From: Sweltsa coloradensis
Lineage: Eukaryota > Arthropoda > Insecta > Plecoptera > Chloroperlidae
DNA: 64,000 bases
Direction of reading: 5' to 3'
Assembly: GCA_024449915.1 (NCBI GenBank)
Contig: JAMZAV010000356.1
Location: 310,001-374,000, forward strand
The notes beneath the pieces are model-generated. The model was not told where the DNA came from. It worked only from the letters and a program-made list of their open reading frames with translations, and made no database searches. A program made the position numbers and the translations under genes. Shown here in pieces: positions 10,956 through 23,795 of this stretch (position 1 is its first letter; each line of letters opens with the position of its first letter).

Positions 10956-11649
10956 CTAGGAAAACGCCAAAGTCGTTGTTAAACGAGTGAGTGACCTATG
11001 TGTATAGTATCCGGTATCATTCCCCATACTGGGCTACATCGAGCCTTAGGTATATGGGAGAAAAGGCGATGTTCCCGGGTACTCAACACATGGCTCACTC
11101 ACTCGTTTAACAACGACTTTGGCGTTTCCCTAGTATTTAAATTGAAAAATTAAAATGCGAATCATGTTCAAAACGTATTAGCGTGAAACATTACCAAATT
11201 TCCAAGATAAAACAAAATCACCTTAGTTTTATTACCCATTTAACACCCCTCAAAAATAATATGTGGGTGTAAAAACATAAAAAAGTTCGAGCTAATGGGT
11301 ATCGAAGCCCAAACCCTCCGTGCGGTTGTCTAAACACTTACCAATAGGCCATGCAAGCCACGTAGTTATCGTCCCACTAGCTGCTACTAAACAAATGCTA
11401 TAGATATTTTAAAAATCACATTTTATTTTATTGTAGGATTAAATCGTAATGAATCTAGCTGATTTTGTTACCAGTTCTCAGTAAACTCGTACCGGATGTC
11501 TGTTTAAAATTTCAGCCCAATCTGTTCAGCGGTTCGGCTGATTTTCGACGTACGACAGACAGACAGACAGACAGACAGACGAATCACAATGAGAGCCGTT
11601 CGAGTTGAATGGAGACACTCGGTCGCTCCGCTCCCTCGTTTAATTATGA
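10956..11649 (-). mobile_element. Helitron, second unit of the pair
   Basis: The minus-strand 3' terminus CTAG is at 10956-10959 and the inferred 5' start TCATAATTAAACGAGGGAGC is at 11649, preceded by A. Insertion between A and T with a TC start and a CTAG end is the Helitron pattern. This unit repeats the foldback and ~510-bp body of unit 1, with an expanded GACA microsatellite near 11561-11580. Non-coding. Confidence 0.8.
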
Positions 11650-14600
11650 TTATATTTAAAATTTCGTTACTATATTATAAATAAAATTCTACGAGCTTTA
11701 CCCACTTTTCGCAAAAGATAACACGAGTTTAACCCACTTTTCGCAAAAGATAAATTTATTTACTTCTAAAGTTACTCAATTCTGCATTTTGACATAAAAG
11801 TTTGACCTATTTTTACAACACACCAGTTGACTAAAAATAGAAGCAACTTCAAGTTGACTTAATATGTTTTGCATTTTGTGCTTTGTCGAACAAGCTGTTG
11901 CTAACTAAAATGTTTGCAATTAAAGCTTTTGAAACAAGGGCAAACGTACAAATTTATATGCAAAGAACGAATTATATAACCAACATGACTTCATAATATA
12001 TACAATTAGAAAATAGAAATAATATTGTAGTTATAACAGCTGTAATCTTATATTAATATTTTATAATATATTTTTGTATTTATTTTCATGTATCAGTTAT
12101 ATTTATTAAAGTTATTATATATTATTATATTATATGTTATTATATTTGTGTATTATATTTATAAAACTTGTAATAAATTATATATCTAATACAAACATAT
12201 ATTTATATTTGTGTTACCATCTGTAAAAAATTAAATTTATGTTATTCAGTACCACATAATTATAAAATATACTTGAGCTATTTTATTCTCCTTGACAAAG
12301 ATTGGTAAAATCCAGTTGAAAGGTCAAATAAAATAAAAAATATTATACTTGGTCAACCGAAAAACATGAATTGAGTATAAAGATGGTAGCACATACAAAT
12401 AACCACGAAAACCTCAGAAATTGTATTTATATTTTTTTATAAATTAAACGAATCGTAGTATTTTTAGAACTATTTAGTTATCTTTATCAAACAATGAACT
12501 TTAATTGTATTTTCTGTTATATAATATTACTCTAATTTTTTTAAATATACAAGCTATTTTTAACGCAAAAAAGTCGTTGTGTATGTGTTGTATATAGTTT
12601 GTAGTAAGGTGTTTTTATTAACAAATTGGATAAATGTCTTCATAAACAACATTAATTAAGATTTTTCTCAATATAACGTTCGAGTGTGTTGTGTGTTGTT
12701 GTATTATCTATTCTTAATGTCATTCGTTTCATTAAGCAATATTTAAAGAAACCAATGGTAAAGCTAGACACCTAGACTTCTTGAAATATAAAACGTGCAA
12801 TGAAAGTAGAAAAAGTTATGTGAAAGTATAAAGTGTGTGAGGTTAAAGCCATCTAACTCTAGAGAGAGTTTCGTTTTACCTTTTATGTTCTTGGGTTAAT
12901 ACCAACTAAAGCCAACATTTTATCCAGAAAGGTTTATATGGTCACATAACCTAACGCATAAGAAAGTTGTGAGGGGTTAACATTAACAACCGTGGTCATA
13001 AGAACATTAATGACTGTTGTTATAGATCTTACTTAACGTCACGTAGTTTCACGCGGTTGTTACACGAGCTTGTTTAACGAGTGTCTTGAGAAGGCGGTGG
13101 GATCGGTTGCAAAGATCTTGTACGGGGTTCAAAGATATTAAGAGTTTAACAGAGCTACAAAGAGGACTGAATGCACAAGGCTACAATAAAACAATCGACT
13201 TAATTTTTTTATTTCCGACCTTGTTGTGTTTTAACGTCATTTACGAGAAAACCCAGGGAAAACACTTCAGTCAAGATTGACGGTCTTGACGGTTTTCGAA
13301 ACCGGAACCTCTTGCGTTGAACGCTTGAACCAACACTGTAGTTAAGGTTTAAGTTTAATTGATTAAATTGGTTAGAATAGAAGATAAGAATGAACGAAAG
13401 CATTGTATATTATGTTGATTCGTATTATCAACATTTTTAACGAGACCCCAGTTAACGACAATAATATAGCAAATTGTCACCAACAATGTTGATGATTTTA
13501 GTGCTCTGGAAAGCAGAATTAATACTTATTTAGCAAAACATGTTCTCCTTGATTTTTGGTAAGGATTTGATCATTACCTTCTAAATATTTCAGCCAAAGC
13601 TCTTTAGAAAGATTAAGCTGTGGAAATATCTAGGAGGCAGTGGTTTTGAAAATTATATTGTTGAGCATATTTCACCAGAGGACGAAAGAAGCCACTATAG
13701 AAACTTTGTTCTAACTTACAAAATCATTTTATACATTGCTAGGCCTCTCTTTCAAAATCTCTCCTGCCAACAGTCTCTCTCCCCTTTCTTTACATTTTAT
13801 CCACTAAAGTGAGTTTTAATTAATGCTGATGTGAAGTGCGTACTAAGATCTTTCTGAAGAAAATGTTGAAGTGCTTAACTAACAACAAACTGACAACAAC
13901 ATTATTTTCAAGACTTACGCTAAGTCATTTAGTTGCGTTCTTACGAGAATATCGAGACAAAAAGGTAGAGGAACTGAGATGGGAGTGGGAGTGACAAAGC
14001 GAGACTACGTTCTGTCAAAGGCTCGCTGAGAGCGCTGTCAACAGAGGAGCATCAAACACTGTAGATTGTTCCCGAGAGCCTGTGCGAGACAGCTCCGTAT
14101 ACAAACAAGTTACTAACTTCTTTGCTCTCGATGCGTGGAGGTTTCAAGCAGGCCGTGAAGCTTGTCGCTTCAAGCAGGGATCCGGCCGGGAGGACCAAAA
14201 GTAGTAAAACAAACATTTGACACCACTAGCCGTGACAATTCTTTACCCATGTTTATTCAAGTCTGAATAAAGAACCAATCAAAATTTGTTTTAAAGAAAA
14301 GAATTTAACACTTAATTTATTTATTTCAAAAATGGAATAAAATTTAACCTACTTATGTTACCTATTTTAAGTTTGTATACTACTACAATACAATAACAAA
14401 TTAAAACAAAAGGCCTAACGCCAATTCACTAGCAAATCAAAACTTGCAAATGTATTTATTATAAAATTGCTTAATGATATTTAAATTTTCCCTTTTTGGG
14501 TTATATTGGGTTATGATATTTAAATAATTCATTGTTTGTGATATTAAAAGTTCAAGTGCATTTGTACATTTAATTTTAACTCCAGGCTTTGATTTTTCAC

Positions 14601-14861
14601 GCATGAATTGTTTATTTGTGCTGTGTATATTTTCAATGTGCCTATTCATGTACAATAATCAGCCCCAGGAAATAGACCCACAATTAAATTATCTACACAC
14701 AATGCAGTCATGTGCTGCATTATTTAAGCTTAGTACGAAATTAATAAAATTATTGTTGTATTATCGTTAAATTATTAACTTGGTACATTAACGCTTCGTT
14801 AACTACGTAAACCTACGAGCCAATAAAAACAATATGAATTTTCTCTTTAGTATATTTTTTT
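11650..14861. other. Long AT-rich stretch, no gene recognised
   Basis: 12000-12250 is extremely A/T-rich, with TATTATAT-type runs. 13950-14215 is a GC-richer island containing GGGAGTGGGAGTGAC and CGGCCGGGAGGACC but no supported exon. TATCTAGGAGGCAGTGGT at about 13628 matches one arm of the hairpin at 36567-36624. Frames of at most 72 codons are unrecognised. Confidence 0.4.
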
Positions 14862-14960
14862 AACGACTATTCTATTCAGTTAAAAAACTGATTTACAAAG
14901 GAGGACAACAAAATAAATCTTCTTACACAGATGCAGATACAGCAATGAACTAACAGTTAA
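14862..14960 (-). repeat. LINE-like 3'-end fragment
   Basis: Same family as 34664-34800 and 48260-48415. On the minus strand it has TCTGCATCTGTGTAAGAAG, GTTGTCCTCCTTTGTAAATC, then AGTTTTTTAACTGAATAG. The tail is A/T-rich. No attached coding sequence. Confidence 0.55.
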
Positions 14961-16405
14961 GTAAGTATTGGAACCTTCTGTTTATAAAACTTTTTCATTG
15001 CTTTATAAAATATTAATCATCCTTTCAACAAAAATGATACATAATGTTTATAATGACCATTAGGATCAAGGGTAGGGGCTTTAAAAAATGATTTCTCTAA
15101 TATTTGACAACTCGACAAAGGATTTCAAATTCATTATGATATTTTTTTAATACACCCTTACCCATCCATGTTTGTTCATTGTGAAATTCTATAATTTCAC
15201 ACATTATTTCGCTATGCAAATATTTTTTTAAAACGTGTGAAATGTGACGATTCTCACAACGTTATCTCTTACACGTAGAGAGAGGCCATTGTTTGAGACA
15301 AACTGGCATATAAACAATCTCTTTGAGTCGTTCATCCCCGCGGTGAAATCCGACCGCACGAACTGCCAGAAGCTTTACCACTTGCTTTTACCAATTCATA
15401 AAAACTAAACTTCAGGCATATTACTCCAAGAAACAGCAAAACTTCCAGGTACCGTCCACTTTTTGCCGAATAAACATTGTTTAAAGAAACATATATCCTA
15501 CAATAAACAAACGAAATTACACAAAAAGTCTCCGGTATCCGTTTGCTCGCCGCTTGCTTCTCGCAACTTGAAATATACTCCGTGCGTTTCCCCTTCTCAA
15601 AGCCCTGGGGGTTTACCCCCCCCCCCCCTCCTCTACTCTTCCCACAAACATCGCTCGCTCCACGGCTACACCTTTGATATACGCTACACCCAGTCAACAG
15701 TTTCAGTTCCTACCGCTCACAGCGCCGCGTGTCACTTGCTGAAGTCCCTGTGCGCCTACACGTCTATTGTCTACCCACACAAGGTTCAAATAGAGTAACT
15801 GCCACAGAGGATAATAAAGGACTTGCATTTTAAGCGAATTACAGTTCGCTCGGCCGTTTGACACCACAGTTGTTTTCAATTTTGGGTAGTCGACACGGAA
15901 ACGGAAATATAGGGCTCTAAAGTAACACTTTTCAAGAAAAAAAAATAAAAATTTAATCATTTTCATTTTCAATTTTTTAAAGTGAAAAATGACCACTTTG
16001 TAGATTGATCCTGACTGATAAATATAAAATATTGAAAATCTACGACCGTAGGGCTGTTCATGAAGGCTTTATTGACAACTCTGTGAAGTTTCAGATACGT
16101 CGGATTCATCCTGGCCGAGCAAATAGCTATTTGCCAACTGACAAATGTGTCCTATTCCCTCATATAAGATGTTCATCAAATAATGACCTAGATTATACCA
16201 AATTACAATAGGTTACTATTTTTACTTCTGCGATGAATTTGTTTCATCATATATGCATTAATTTTCTGTCCGTCCGTCTGTGCGAGTTGTCATGTTTCTC
16301 GATAAAACATGAATATTTTAAAAGTAATTTGCATTGAACGAAGATGACGTAGAAATATTTTTTAACAAGCCTTAATAAAAAACTAATTCAAAAATATCAT
16401 TAAGA
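14961..16405. other. Intergenic DNA with a poly-C tract
   Basis: The two overlapping frames near 15332-15798, one on each strand, run through a poly-C tract at about 15617-15630 and do not resemble known proteins. A GTCCGTCCGTCTGTGCGAG repeat copy lies at about 16267-16285. Confidence 0.4.
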
Positions 16406-16475
16406 GTCTATTTACTCAGTCACGTAACTGATTTTCAGTGGGGGACATTAAATTTAAAGCATATCAAGCCTGTAG
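16406..16475 (-). repeat. SINE-B tail fragment
   Basis: On the minus strand this carries GGCTTGATATGCTTTA, then CCCACTGAAAATCAGTTACG and TGACTGAGTAAATAGACTCT. It matches the tails at 54235-54328, 58530-58610 and 61350-61400. It is only a fragment; no tRNA-like head is attached. Confidence 0.6.
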
Positions 16476-18539
16476 TAAACGTAATTTATAAACAAAACAA
16501 AAAGTACTCCATTATCTTCCAGAATTCTTCTCCCCGCCCGAAAATCATCAACTGGTCGTGAAGGCAGCACAGAGTATTCCCGGTTGATCCTGAATCCTCC
16601 CGCTTCTAATCCATCTTTTAGAAACTTTCCCAAAAACCAACGTTTTCTCTAATCGAGGATCGGACTTAAGGCGGATGTGTAGACCCCGTTTTGATCTATT
16701 AAAAGTCCCATAAAGTTGACTGTAGAAGAAGATCGAGTTAAAACTTTTGTACGAGGAGATTCGACCAACTTTTTAAGCAATGTTTAATGTCTATTTATAA
16801 ACATCGATTAATCCCCAGCTTTTCGACCTCATATTTTCAACCCAAAAATGTTATAGGTTACAAACGATCACAAACGCAATCACAGAACCACGAAAATGGA
16901 TTTTTTAATTTCTGGATCAATTTTCACATAATCTCATTAAAAAAATGTGGGTAAGTTATTAAATACATAACCAATATTTTAGAAATTTGTTCTAATCGCG
17001 CAATACACAGAATCTAACCTGACCTACAACACCATGAGGCAAACATAAGAGTAGATCCGGACTGTAAATCATAGTGCGAATAATTCAGAAATAACTAATT
17101 TTATCAAGACTCTTTCTCAAACAAATGGATAAAAGTAACAATCGCATCCTGACAACGTTGCTTGGTACCATCCGAGCCCGTCTACAGCGCCACATGCCAG
17201 TGAAAAGCGAAATATGGCCGCCCGCGAAAAGTTTTACCAACCAGATAACAACGTTAGCCTACACCACACTCGCGATAAAACTAATTCGATGTTCTTACAC
17301 AATTTTCTTATCTTTCTCTTAGTAAACTTGCGAAGACCATGGAGAAATTGTCACACATTATTTTCATTCAATTCGAACTTGCCGCCATTTTGTGAAACTT
17401 TGAATTGGTCGTTAAAGGAAACGTCGCGTTTTGTAGTCATCAAAGTGAGCGAGAAATGGGACAATTTGAAAGATGTTGAGTTGTAACCTTCGAGACACGA
17501 ATAACGGAACACAATGAGTAGAATAATCACGTACAGTCATGAGCAAACTATTTTACACGGCGAGAAACTCATTTGATGTGTTATTTGAATATACCAATTC
17601 AAAAAACTAAAGTAATAACTTATATTGAAAGTTTGGTTATGAACTATTTCAATAAATATTTTAACAACAAAATTGTATTTAAATGTTAACAATTAAAACT
17701 TAAAAACTACACTTGAAAAAATATATCATAATGCAAGAACTAATTAACATTAAATAAATGAAAACTAGTAAATTTAAGTGACAAAAGATTAACCCTTTAA
17801 ACGATTTAATCGGCTGAAATGAACCAATATGTCTCACTTACAGAATATTAGGACCCATGTTTTTAACACATAGCAACAAACCGTACATCGCAGCAACTGA
17901 AAGATGAAAACTGAAAGGTATAAACTTAAACCGTTCATTCTTTCAAAAGGAAACGAAAGTCAATAAATTTCTCTCGATACATCGAATGTGACCCCCACGG
18001 ACACACGTGATCCGCAAGCGAAAGTAACAAAGAGCAACAAAGAAAGATAATATTTCTCCTCTAGAGGAAGGTACGTCCTTTGTAATATCGGCTCTCGCTC
18101 CAAGCGCCTTTCGACTTACGGAAAGTATTAAAGAGATTAGGGGAAGTAGTAGAAGTTAGGTGAGGTTCGCGCCGAGGGCTAACTTTCAAACCTAGGGATT
18201 AACTACTACAACTTTTCATGGATATTTTTCATCTTTCTCGTAAAATCTTCTTTCATATTGAAACTTTTATTCCGCGCCCTGAACAGTATAAGAGTTTGAT
18301 GTACAGCGTGACTCATATACTAGCGACTGCGGGGTTTTGACTGGTCAGCAATAAGTATTTACAAAGTGCGAATATGAAAGTAATTTTAGAAGGTTCACTA
18401 ATTGAGCATATAAAGGGAAATGAATTAATATTATTGAAATAAAAAGAGAAGAAAAAAAGAAAAATTATTAGATGATCTTCTCACACGAATCCAAAAATTT
18501 AATATAAGCCTAGATACGGGCAACAAATCCATTTGTAGG
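16476..18539. other. Intergenic DNA, no gene recognised
   Basis: The two overlapping frames at 17125-17486 are short and have no recognisable domain. The rest is A/T-rich. Confidence 0.4.
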
Positions 18540-18830
18540 GCAGTGGGATACATTCCCACCTTTTTTCCAAAAGCTATACACAATATCCGAGTAAGTCATA
18601 CTTTTAACACGAGTAAAAAGCTGATTTGTCTTGTTCGGAATTGGTAGAACTTTTCCCCACTAAATTATAATAATTAGAAGGATTTTGTTATGCTTTAAAA
18701 ATCAAATTTTGGATAGAAACTAAAAATGCACAAATTTTCGGGTAGTCCCGGATATTTTGTTCCCTGTGAAAGATTCAATTTGAACATATAAAAAAGGAAA
18801 AATTGCAAAATAAGTAGATTAAAAATGAAC
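18540..18830 (+). repeat. Second copy of the 8.6-kb dispersed repeat
   Basis: It shares with 8630-8960 the order GGGCAGTGG, CTGATTTGTCTTGTTC, AATTATAATAATTAGAAG, CGGATATTTTGTTCCCTGTG and AGATTCAATTTGAACAT. It lacks the tandem duplication of the first copy. A G-rich tract follows at 18840-18861. Confidence 0.55.
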
Positions 18831-18861
18831 ATGTTACAAAGGGGGGAGGGGGAGGGGGGGA

Positions 18862-19594
18862 ATGGCAACCACAAAAGACAACATTTGAAAACAAACTCAA
18901 ATTTTGGTGTTTTTCCCCAACTTTGATGTAAACTTGGAATTCAAAATCAACACATTTTTCATAAACGATTAAGGAAACAAAACTCTAAATATCATGGAAA
19001 AAATCACAAATTTCAAATTGTCACGGTAGAAAGCAAGATTTTGTGTCCCAGTCTTTAGCCCTTTAAATAGATACGAAGTGATTTTTTAAGTCCCAATGAA
19101 TAACGGTTGCTAAATAGTTTCTCGGCACGAACTAGTTCTGTTCAGTACGTCTATTAGCTCCTAACATACTCCCTCTAGCACTACCCTTCACTCTTCTCAC
19201 TCTTCTTTACTCTTACTTACTCAATCCGTTCAACACTTCCCAGAGAAACTTTCAACTACACAACTAGAAAACCTTTTAAACCACTCTACAATTCATTCCA
19301 ACAATCTCTTTCGTTATGTCAATCTGAATTAGGAGCTGAGTTTGAGAGCCAGCAATCAGTTTAAAATCCACTTAATTCTTTAGAGCAATGACTTGTTTAA
19401 TTGAGAAGTTTAAAGCAAAGTGGACTTACCCACACAATTGTATTCCTATAGTTAGAGTTAAAGTTGAGAGACCTATTGCTCTTATCACATATAAACTTAA
19501 AATATCACATTATTTAGAAATTTAAAAAAAATATCACAATGTCAGCCTTAAACATTCTATCAAAGTGATTGGTTAATTTTGCTTCTTAACAAAT
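18862..19594. other. Intergenic DNA with a pyrimidine-rich patch
   Basis: Around 19170-19260 one strand is C/T-rich with ACTCTTCTCACTCTTC units. No coding or RNA feature is supported. Confidence 0.35.
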
Positions 19595-20300
19595 TCATGT
19601 TGTTAAGCGAGCGAAGCGAGCTTTTTCATTTGACTCTGCCGGAAAAAATAGTCACTGGTTTTGTTTTGTTTTTGTTTTTGTTTTTTTTTTTTTTTTTGTA
19701 TGTCTCGCGATAACGTTCGAACGGAGGCTCGGATCGAGTTGAAATTTTCACCATCCGCAAGCTTTGTTCTCGATTGAATGCCATTAGTTTTGTGGCAAAA
19801 TCGTTCAAAAAGTTAAAAAGTTACATTAAAGTTAATCGAAAGTTTTTTTTTTCAAACTAACCGGCGACAAAATCTGAGATAGTCAAATCATTTAGAATGT
19901 CCGTCCGGTCACGAATATGTTAATTTTAGTTTGATCCGATAAGTAGTGTAGATGGAAATTACATTATAACAAAAGTAACGTTGCCATGGCAACGAAAAGA
20001 CGCGCGAAGTTTCTAATGCACTGCCACCTAGAAGTAATCAAAATACTTTCGAGGAAGCAGTCTATTATTTGTCACCAAAGAGTTTAAATAGTTTTCCCAA
20101 GGAGTCAAGGTCCTCTAGATGGCGGTGGATTTTATCCACAAAGTAAAGATTTACATACGGGTTTACCCAAATACCTTGGCAATAATAAATAATACTGGAA
20201 ACGCGAACGTCGTAAATTTTAAAATTTAAAAAAATGTGCAATGTGGGTCTAGCTATAGCACGTGCTCGCTTATCAACGCGTCCAACTGAGCGTTTCCTAG
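19595..20300 (+). mobile_element. Non-autonomous Helitron, plus orientation
   Basis: The inferred 5' start is TCATGTTGTTAAGCGAGCGA at 19595, carrying the GCGAAGCGAG signature. The 3' end is AACGC, a 10-nt loop, GCGTT, TCCTAG at 20297-20300, and the next base is T. The 5-bp stem just before CTAG and the flanking T fit a Helitron terminus. The interior has a T-run and the block TCGAACGGAGGCTCGGATCG. At ~706 bp there is no Rep/helicase. Confidence 0.75.
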
Positions 20301-20694
20301 TTTTTAATGTATAATGTGTTAATTTATGTAAGTTGGAACAAAGATTATGTATTTCTTTCACTTTTAAATTTATTTGAATGGTAGTAATACAAAAATGAAA
20401 ACAAAATTTCGGTTGGTTCACTTCGCTTGCCACCCTTTTATATCCTAACCAATATTTTTTTGACCAAAATACGATAAAGATCGAGGAAATGTAGTTAATT
20501 TTCCATTCCACTTTTACCACCATGTTTTGGGTACTCGGAAAGAAGGTGCACATCTGTGGAAGAACGTTTAAGTATTTAACTACCCCCTTGCCGTTTACAG
20601 GGTGTAAAATTACCCGACTTTTTCAATTTTCTCATACTAGCAGTCGCAGTAATTTAACGATATTTGATTTTGATGATGTTTTAATTGTAATGTT
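20301..20694. other. Unassigned spacer
   Basis: The 162-codon minus-strand frame at 20065-20553 straddles the Helitron 3' end and this spacer. It has no recognisable domain. I do not call it a gene. Confidence 0.35.
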
Positions 20695-21330
20695 TTAAGG
20701 CTATTCCACCGCGTTTTTCTATTTTCCAAAATATGCTACTAAGTCAAAATATAGTGAATGGCTTTGAAACATGGCTATTTTAGAAAATCAAAAATATTTT
20801 TTCCAAATTTTTCTGATCCGGTACACGGCCAATATAGCCACCCCAAAATAATCTCAAACTTAAATTCGCCAGGGCACACCATTCAACGTAGGGTGTTGTG
20901 CTTTTGTGACATTAATTTTCAACTGTTTTTCTTTGGACTGACTGAGAGAAAACATATTTATATTTACAATTGTCTTTCCTGCGAATTTTTTCGTTTGGCG
21001 GTACAAATCGGTAAAAAATACCGCCAAACGAAAAAATTCGCTGGAAAGACAATTGTTAAAATAAATCTGTTTTCTCTCAGTCAGTCCAAAGAAAAACAGT
21101 TGAAAATTAATGTCACAAAAGCACAACACCGTACGTTGAATGGTGTGCCCTGGCGAATTGAAGTTTGAAATTATTTTGAGGGGGGGCTATATTGGCCGTG
21201 TACCGGATCAGAAAAATTTGGAAAAAATATTTTTGATTTTCTAAAATAGCCCTGTTTCAAGCCATTCACTAAAATTTTAACTAAGTAGCATATTTTGGAA
21301 AATAGAAAAAACGCGGTGGAATAGCCTTAA
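20695..21330. mobile_element. 636-bp near-perfect palindrome (foldback MITE)
   Basis: Each arm is about 310 bp. The outer ends are TTAAGGCTATTCCACCGCG and its reverse complement, and the centre is CGTTTGGCGGTAC, a short loop, and its complement. Arms differ by scattered substitutions and small indels. Both ends are consistent with a TTAA or TA target duplication. Plus- and minus-strand frames here encode nearly the same peptide because the DNA is a palindrome, so neither is evidence of a gene. Related copies lie at 2161-2480 and 22819-23272. Confidence 0.9.
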
Positions 21331-22818
21331 GTATTGCGTCTTACCTACTACGAAGCGTTTGTTTTATTCACCTCTCCATCAGTGAGAGTTGAAGTTCTGT
21401 TTAAATCAAGACTCACCTGAAACGAAAGAAAAAAAACAATATATCGCACTTCGTTTTAACCAAAGTTTTGTAAGTTAAATTTAGATAACATTATTCCAAA
21501 GCAAACACAATTTAACATATAAAATAAGTAAATGCAACAATTGCAAATTGCTTCTCTTTAATAGATTGTTAGAATATTGAATACGGTTTATCTAAAAGAA
21601 CGTAAGATATCGGTTTCTTGGATTCATGTTCTTACTAAAGAATAAAACTTCAGTCAGGATTTCCTTCCTTCTGAATGAAAATGACGACCTGTCCGATTAG
21701 TCTCGCACTGTTAATCTAGTAACAAATGTTACATCAAAATATTATATCGACATCTCACACATAATATTTTCTTCATCCTCAACTTGAGCCCCCTCTAAAA
21801 TGTAAAAACTTTTTTAAGGGAATATGCTTTTTACATAATCTTATATGAATTCTGACGTAGAAGTTACATTAAATGTAAATTACATACTTCTCGATTCTCA
21901 AAGAAGGACAAATATGAATATAAATTTACGAAAATATGGCGGATAAAAAATATATTTAAATTTTTGAGTATTCTTAGAAAATTCCAAAGAAGTATGGTGA
22001 TCCGAGATACCTCATTTTGGAATTATTCCGAAGGCAACAAAAGCCTTTTTTGCGGTACAGCATTGCAAGACTTTTGATAAACAATTTTTGTTCCTTTAAT
22101 TATGGGTTAGCACTATTCATATAAGAAGAAATAATGTTAAAAGGACAGTTCAAATTGCTTTTCTTAAGCAAAAACAGTACTAGAAGTAGTGACAAAATAG
22201 GTAGTTGTGAATTGTAGCGGCACATGTCAGAAATAATTTAAAAAAAATCTTTTAATTCAACTTTTGACTGGTTAAAGAGCAATATTTCGTATAGTGAAAC
22301 AGCTGTTGACATGATTTGAAAGAAATATTATAAATTTGTTCAATACCTTTGAGTGTGACATTAGAGTAATGTGTTTTTATTTCATTACAGATACAAACTG
22401 AACATATGAAGTTAAAGCAGACAAGCACAGCTTAACTTTAAGCAAGAAACACTAAAACCGTGTTGAAGAATTCAAACAGAAAATGCAATATATTTCACTG
22501 AAGTTCTTGAAGAAAATAATATATTAAACTTATTTCAATATGTTTTTGTGGCTATTTCAAACTTTCATACTTTCTCGAGCAACTCTAGCCCACATAAGTT
22601 CTCATATACGGTGACCTGTTTAAAGCTACCAGCAACACACGTTATACAAAGTAATTTCAAAAAGCAATCATACAAGACAACTTTAAGGTTTCGTAACTTT
22701 CAAAACTCATCTTGGGTGTTTTTTATTACGAGGCGTTATTTTCGTTTTGATGTCAGATCGGTTAGAAGCGCTACAGTGTTGGTTGGCTTCGCAATGGAAA
22801 CTGATAAGATGTGACATT
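21331..22818. other. AT-rich intergenic DNA
   Basis: No recognisable gene or repeat boundary. The 88-codon frame at 22548-22814 is unrecognised. Confidence 0.4.
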
Positions 22819-23272
22819 AAAAGGCTATTCGACCTCGTTTTTACTATTTTCCCAAATAAATTCTATACCAAGTCAAAATATAGTGAATGGCTTTGAAACC
22901 TGGCTCTATTAGAAAATCAAAACTTTTTTTATTTTTTTTATCGGGCACACGGTATTTTGTACCGATTTGTACCGTCAAACGAAAAATGTTGCAGGTTAGA
23001 CAGTTGTTTAAAAAATATTTTTCTCTCAGTCAGCCTCTAGAAAACCAGTTGAAAATACAAACAAAACCACAACTTCCTACATTGAATGGTGTGCTTGGGC
23101 GAATTGAAGTTCGAAATTATTTTGAAATGGCGATATTAGCCGTGAGCCCTATCAATTTTTTTCTTTCAAAGTCATGATTTTCTAAAACAGCAAGGTTTCA
23201 AAGCCATTCACTATATTTTGACTTGGTAGCATTTATTTGGGAAAATAGTTAAACGCGGTCGAACAGCCTTAA
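22819..23272. mobile_element. Foldback MITE, third copy (~454 bp)
   Basis: The left end AAGGCTATTCGACCTCG and right end CGCGGTCGAACAGCCTT are inverted repeats. Internal landmarks such as GTACCGTCAAACGAAAAATG and AATGGTGTGCTTGGGCGAAT match the palindrome at 20695-21330, but the arms are shorter and more diverged. TTAA follows on the right. Non-coding. Confidence 0.8.
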
Positions 23273-23342
23273 CGAACGTGGAAGTTTGTCTTTTAGTGAA
23301 GTGACAGTTACCAGGACATGGTGTTCACCCCGTGATTCTAGC

Positions 23343-23786
23343 CAGTGGCGGAACTAGACCTTGTTTTTCGGGGGGGACGAACATTTTTTGCAACCTAAAA
23401 GGTCAATGGTTCAATGGTCAGCACAACTAGTGAAAGGGATATGTGAGTACAATCAGTGGTGTCATCCAAAACTAATTTATACATAGTTTAGTTCTTGTTT
23501 TAAGTACACGATTGGGAACAAAAGGAGATCTAGGGGTCGGAACCATATTAGTTGATGCGGGTCAGGGGCAGCGACGAGAGACCCAGAAAAAAATCAATTC
23601 TAAGAGTGTTGGAGTATTTTGACGATTTGTTGTTGACAAAAACCATATAAAAGATGTATGAAAAAATATCTAAAATTTAAAAACAATATTTATTTTAATA
23701 TAATATATCAATAACTACCTCATGTAAAATATAAATTGTGCCCCCTCCCCCCGTCATCCTCCCCCAACCACGTAGTTACGTCAATG
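23343..23786. mobile_element. hAT-like MITE with decayed 8-bp target duplication
   Basis: The left terminus is CAGTGGCGGAACTAGA and the right terminus is GTAGTTACGTCAATG, an imperfect inverted repeat. The flanking 8-mers ATTCTAGC (23335-23342) and GTTCTATC (23787-23794) match at six of eight positions. The 444-bp body has G-rich and C-rich strings near its ends and no transposase frame. The family differs internally from the 5.2-kb MITE. Confidence 0.7.
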
Positions 23787-23795
23787 GTTCTATCA

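Noticed and set aside
20065..20553. 162-codon minus-strand frame, the longest in the window
   Set aside because: It spans a Helitron terminus and adjoining spacer, with no recognisable motif and no second exon.
20758..21168. Frames of 136 and 89 codons on opposite strands encoding near-identical peptides
   Set aside because: They are the two readings of a palindrome; identity follows from DNA symmetry, not from coding constraint.
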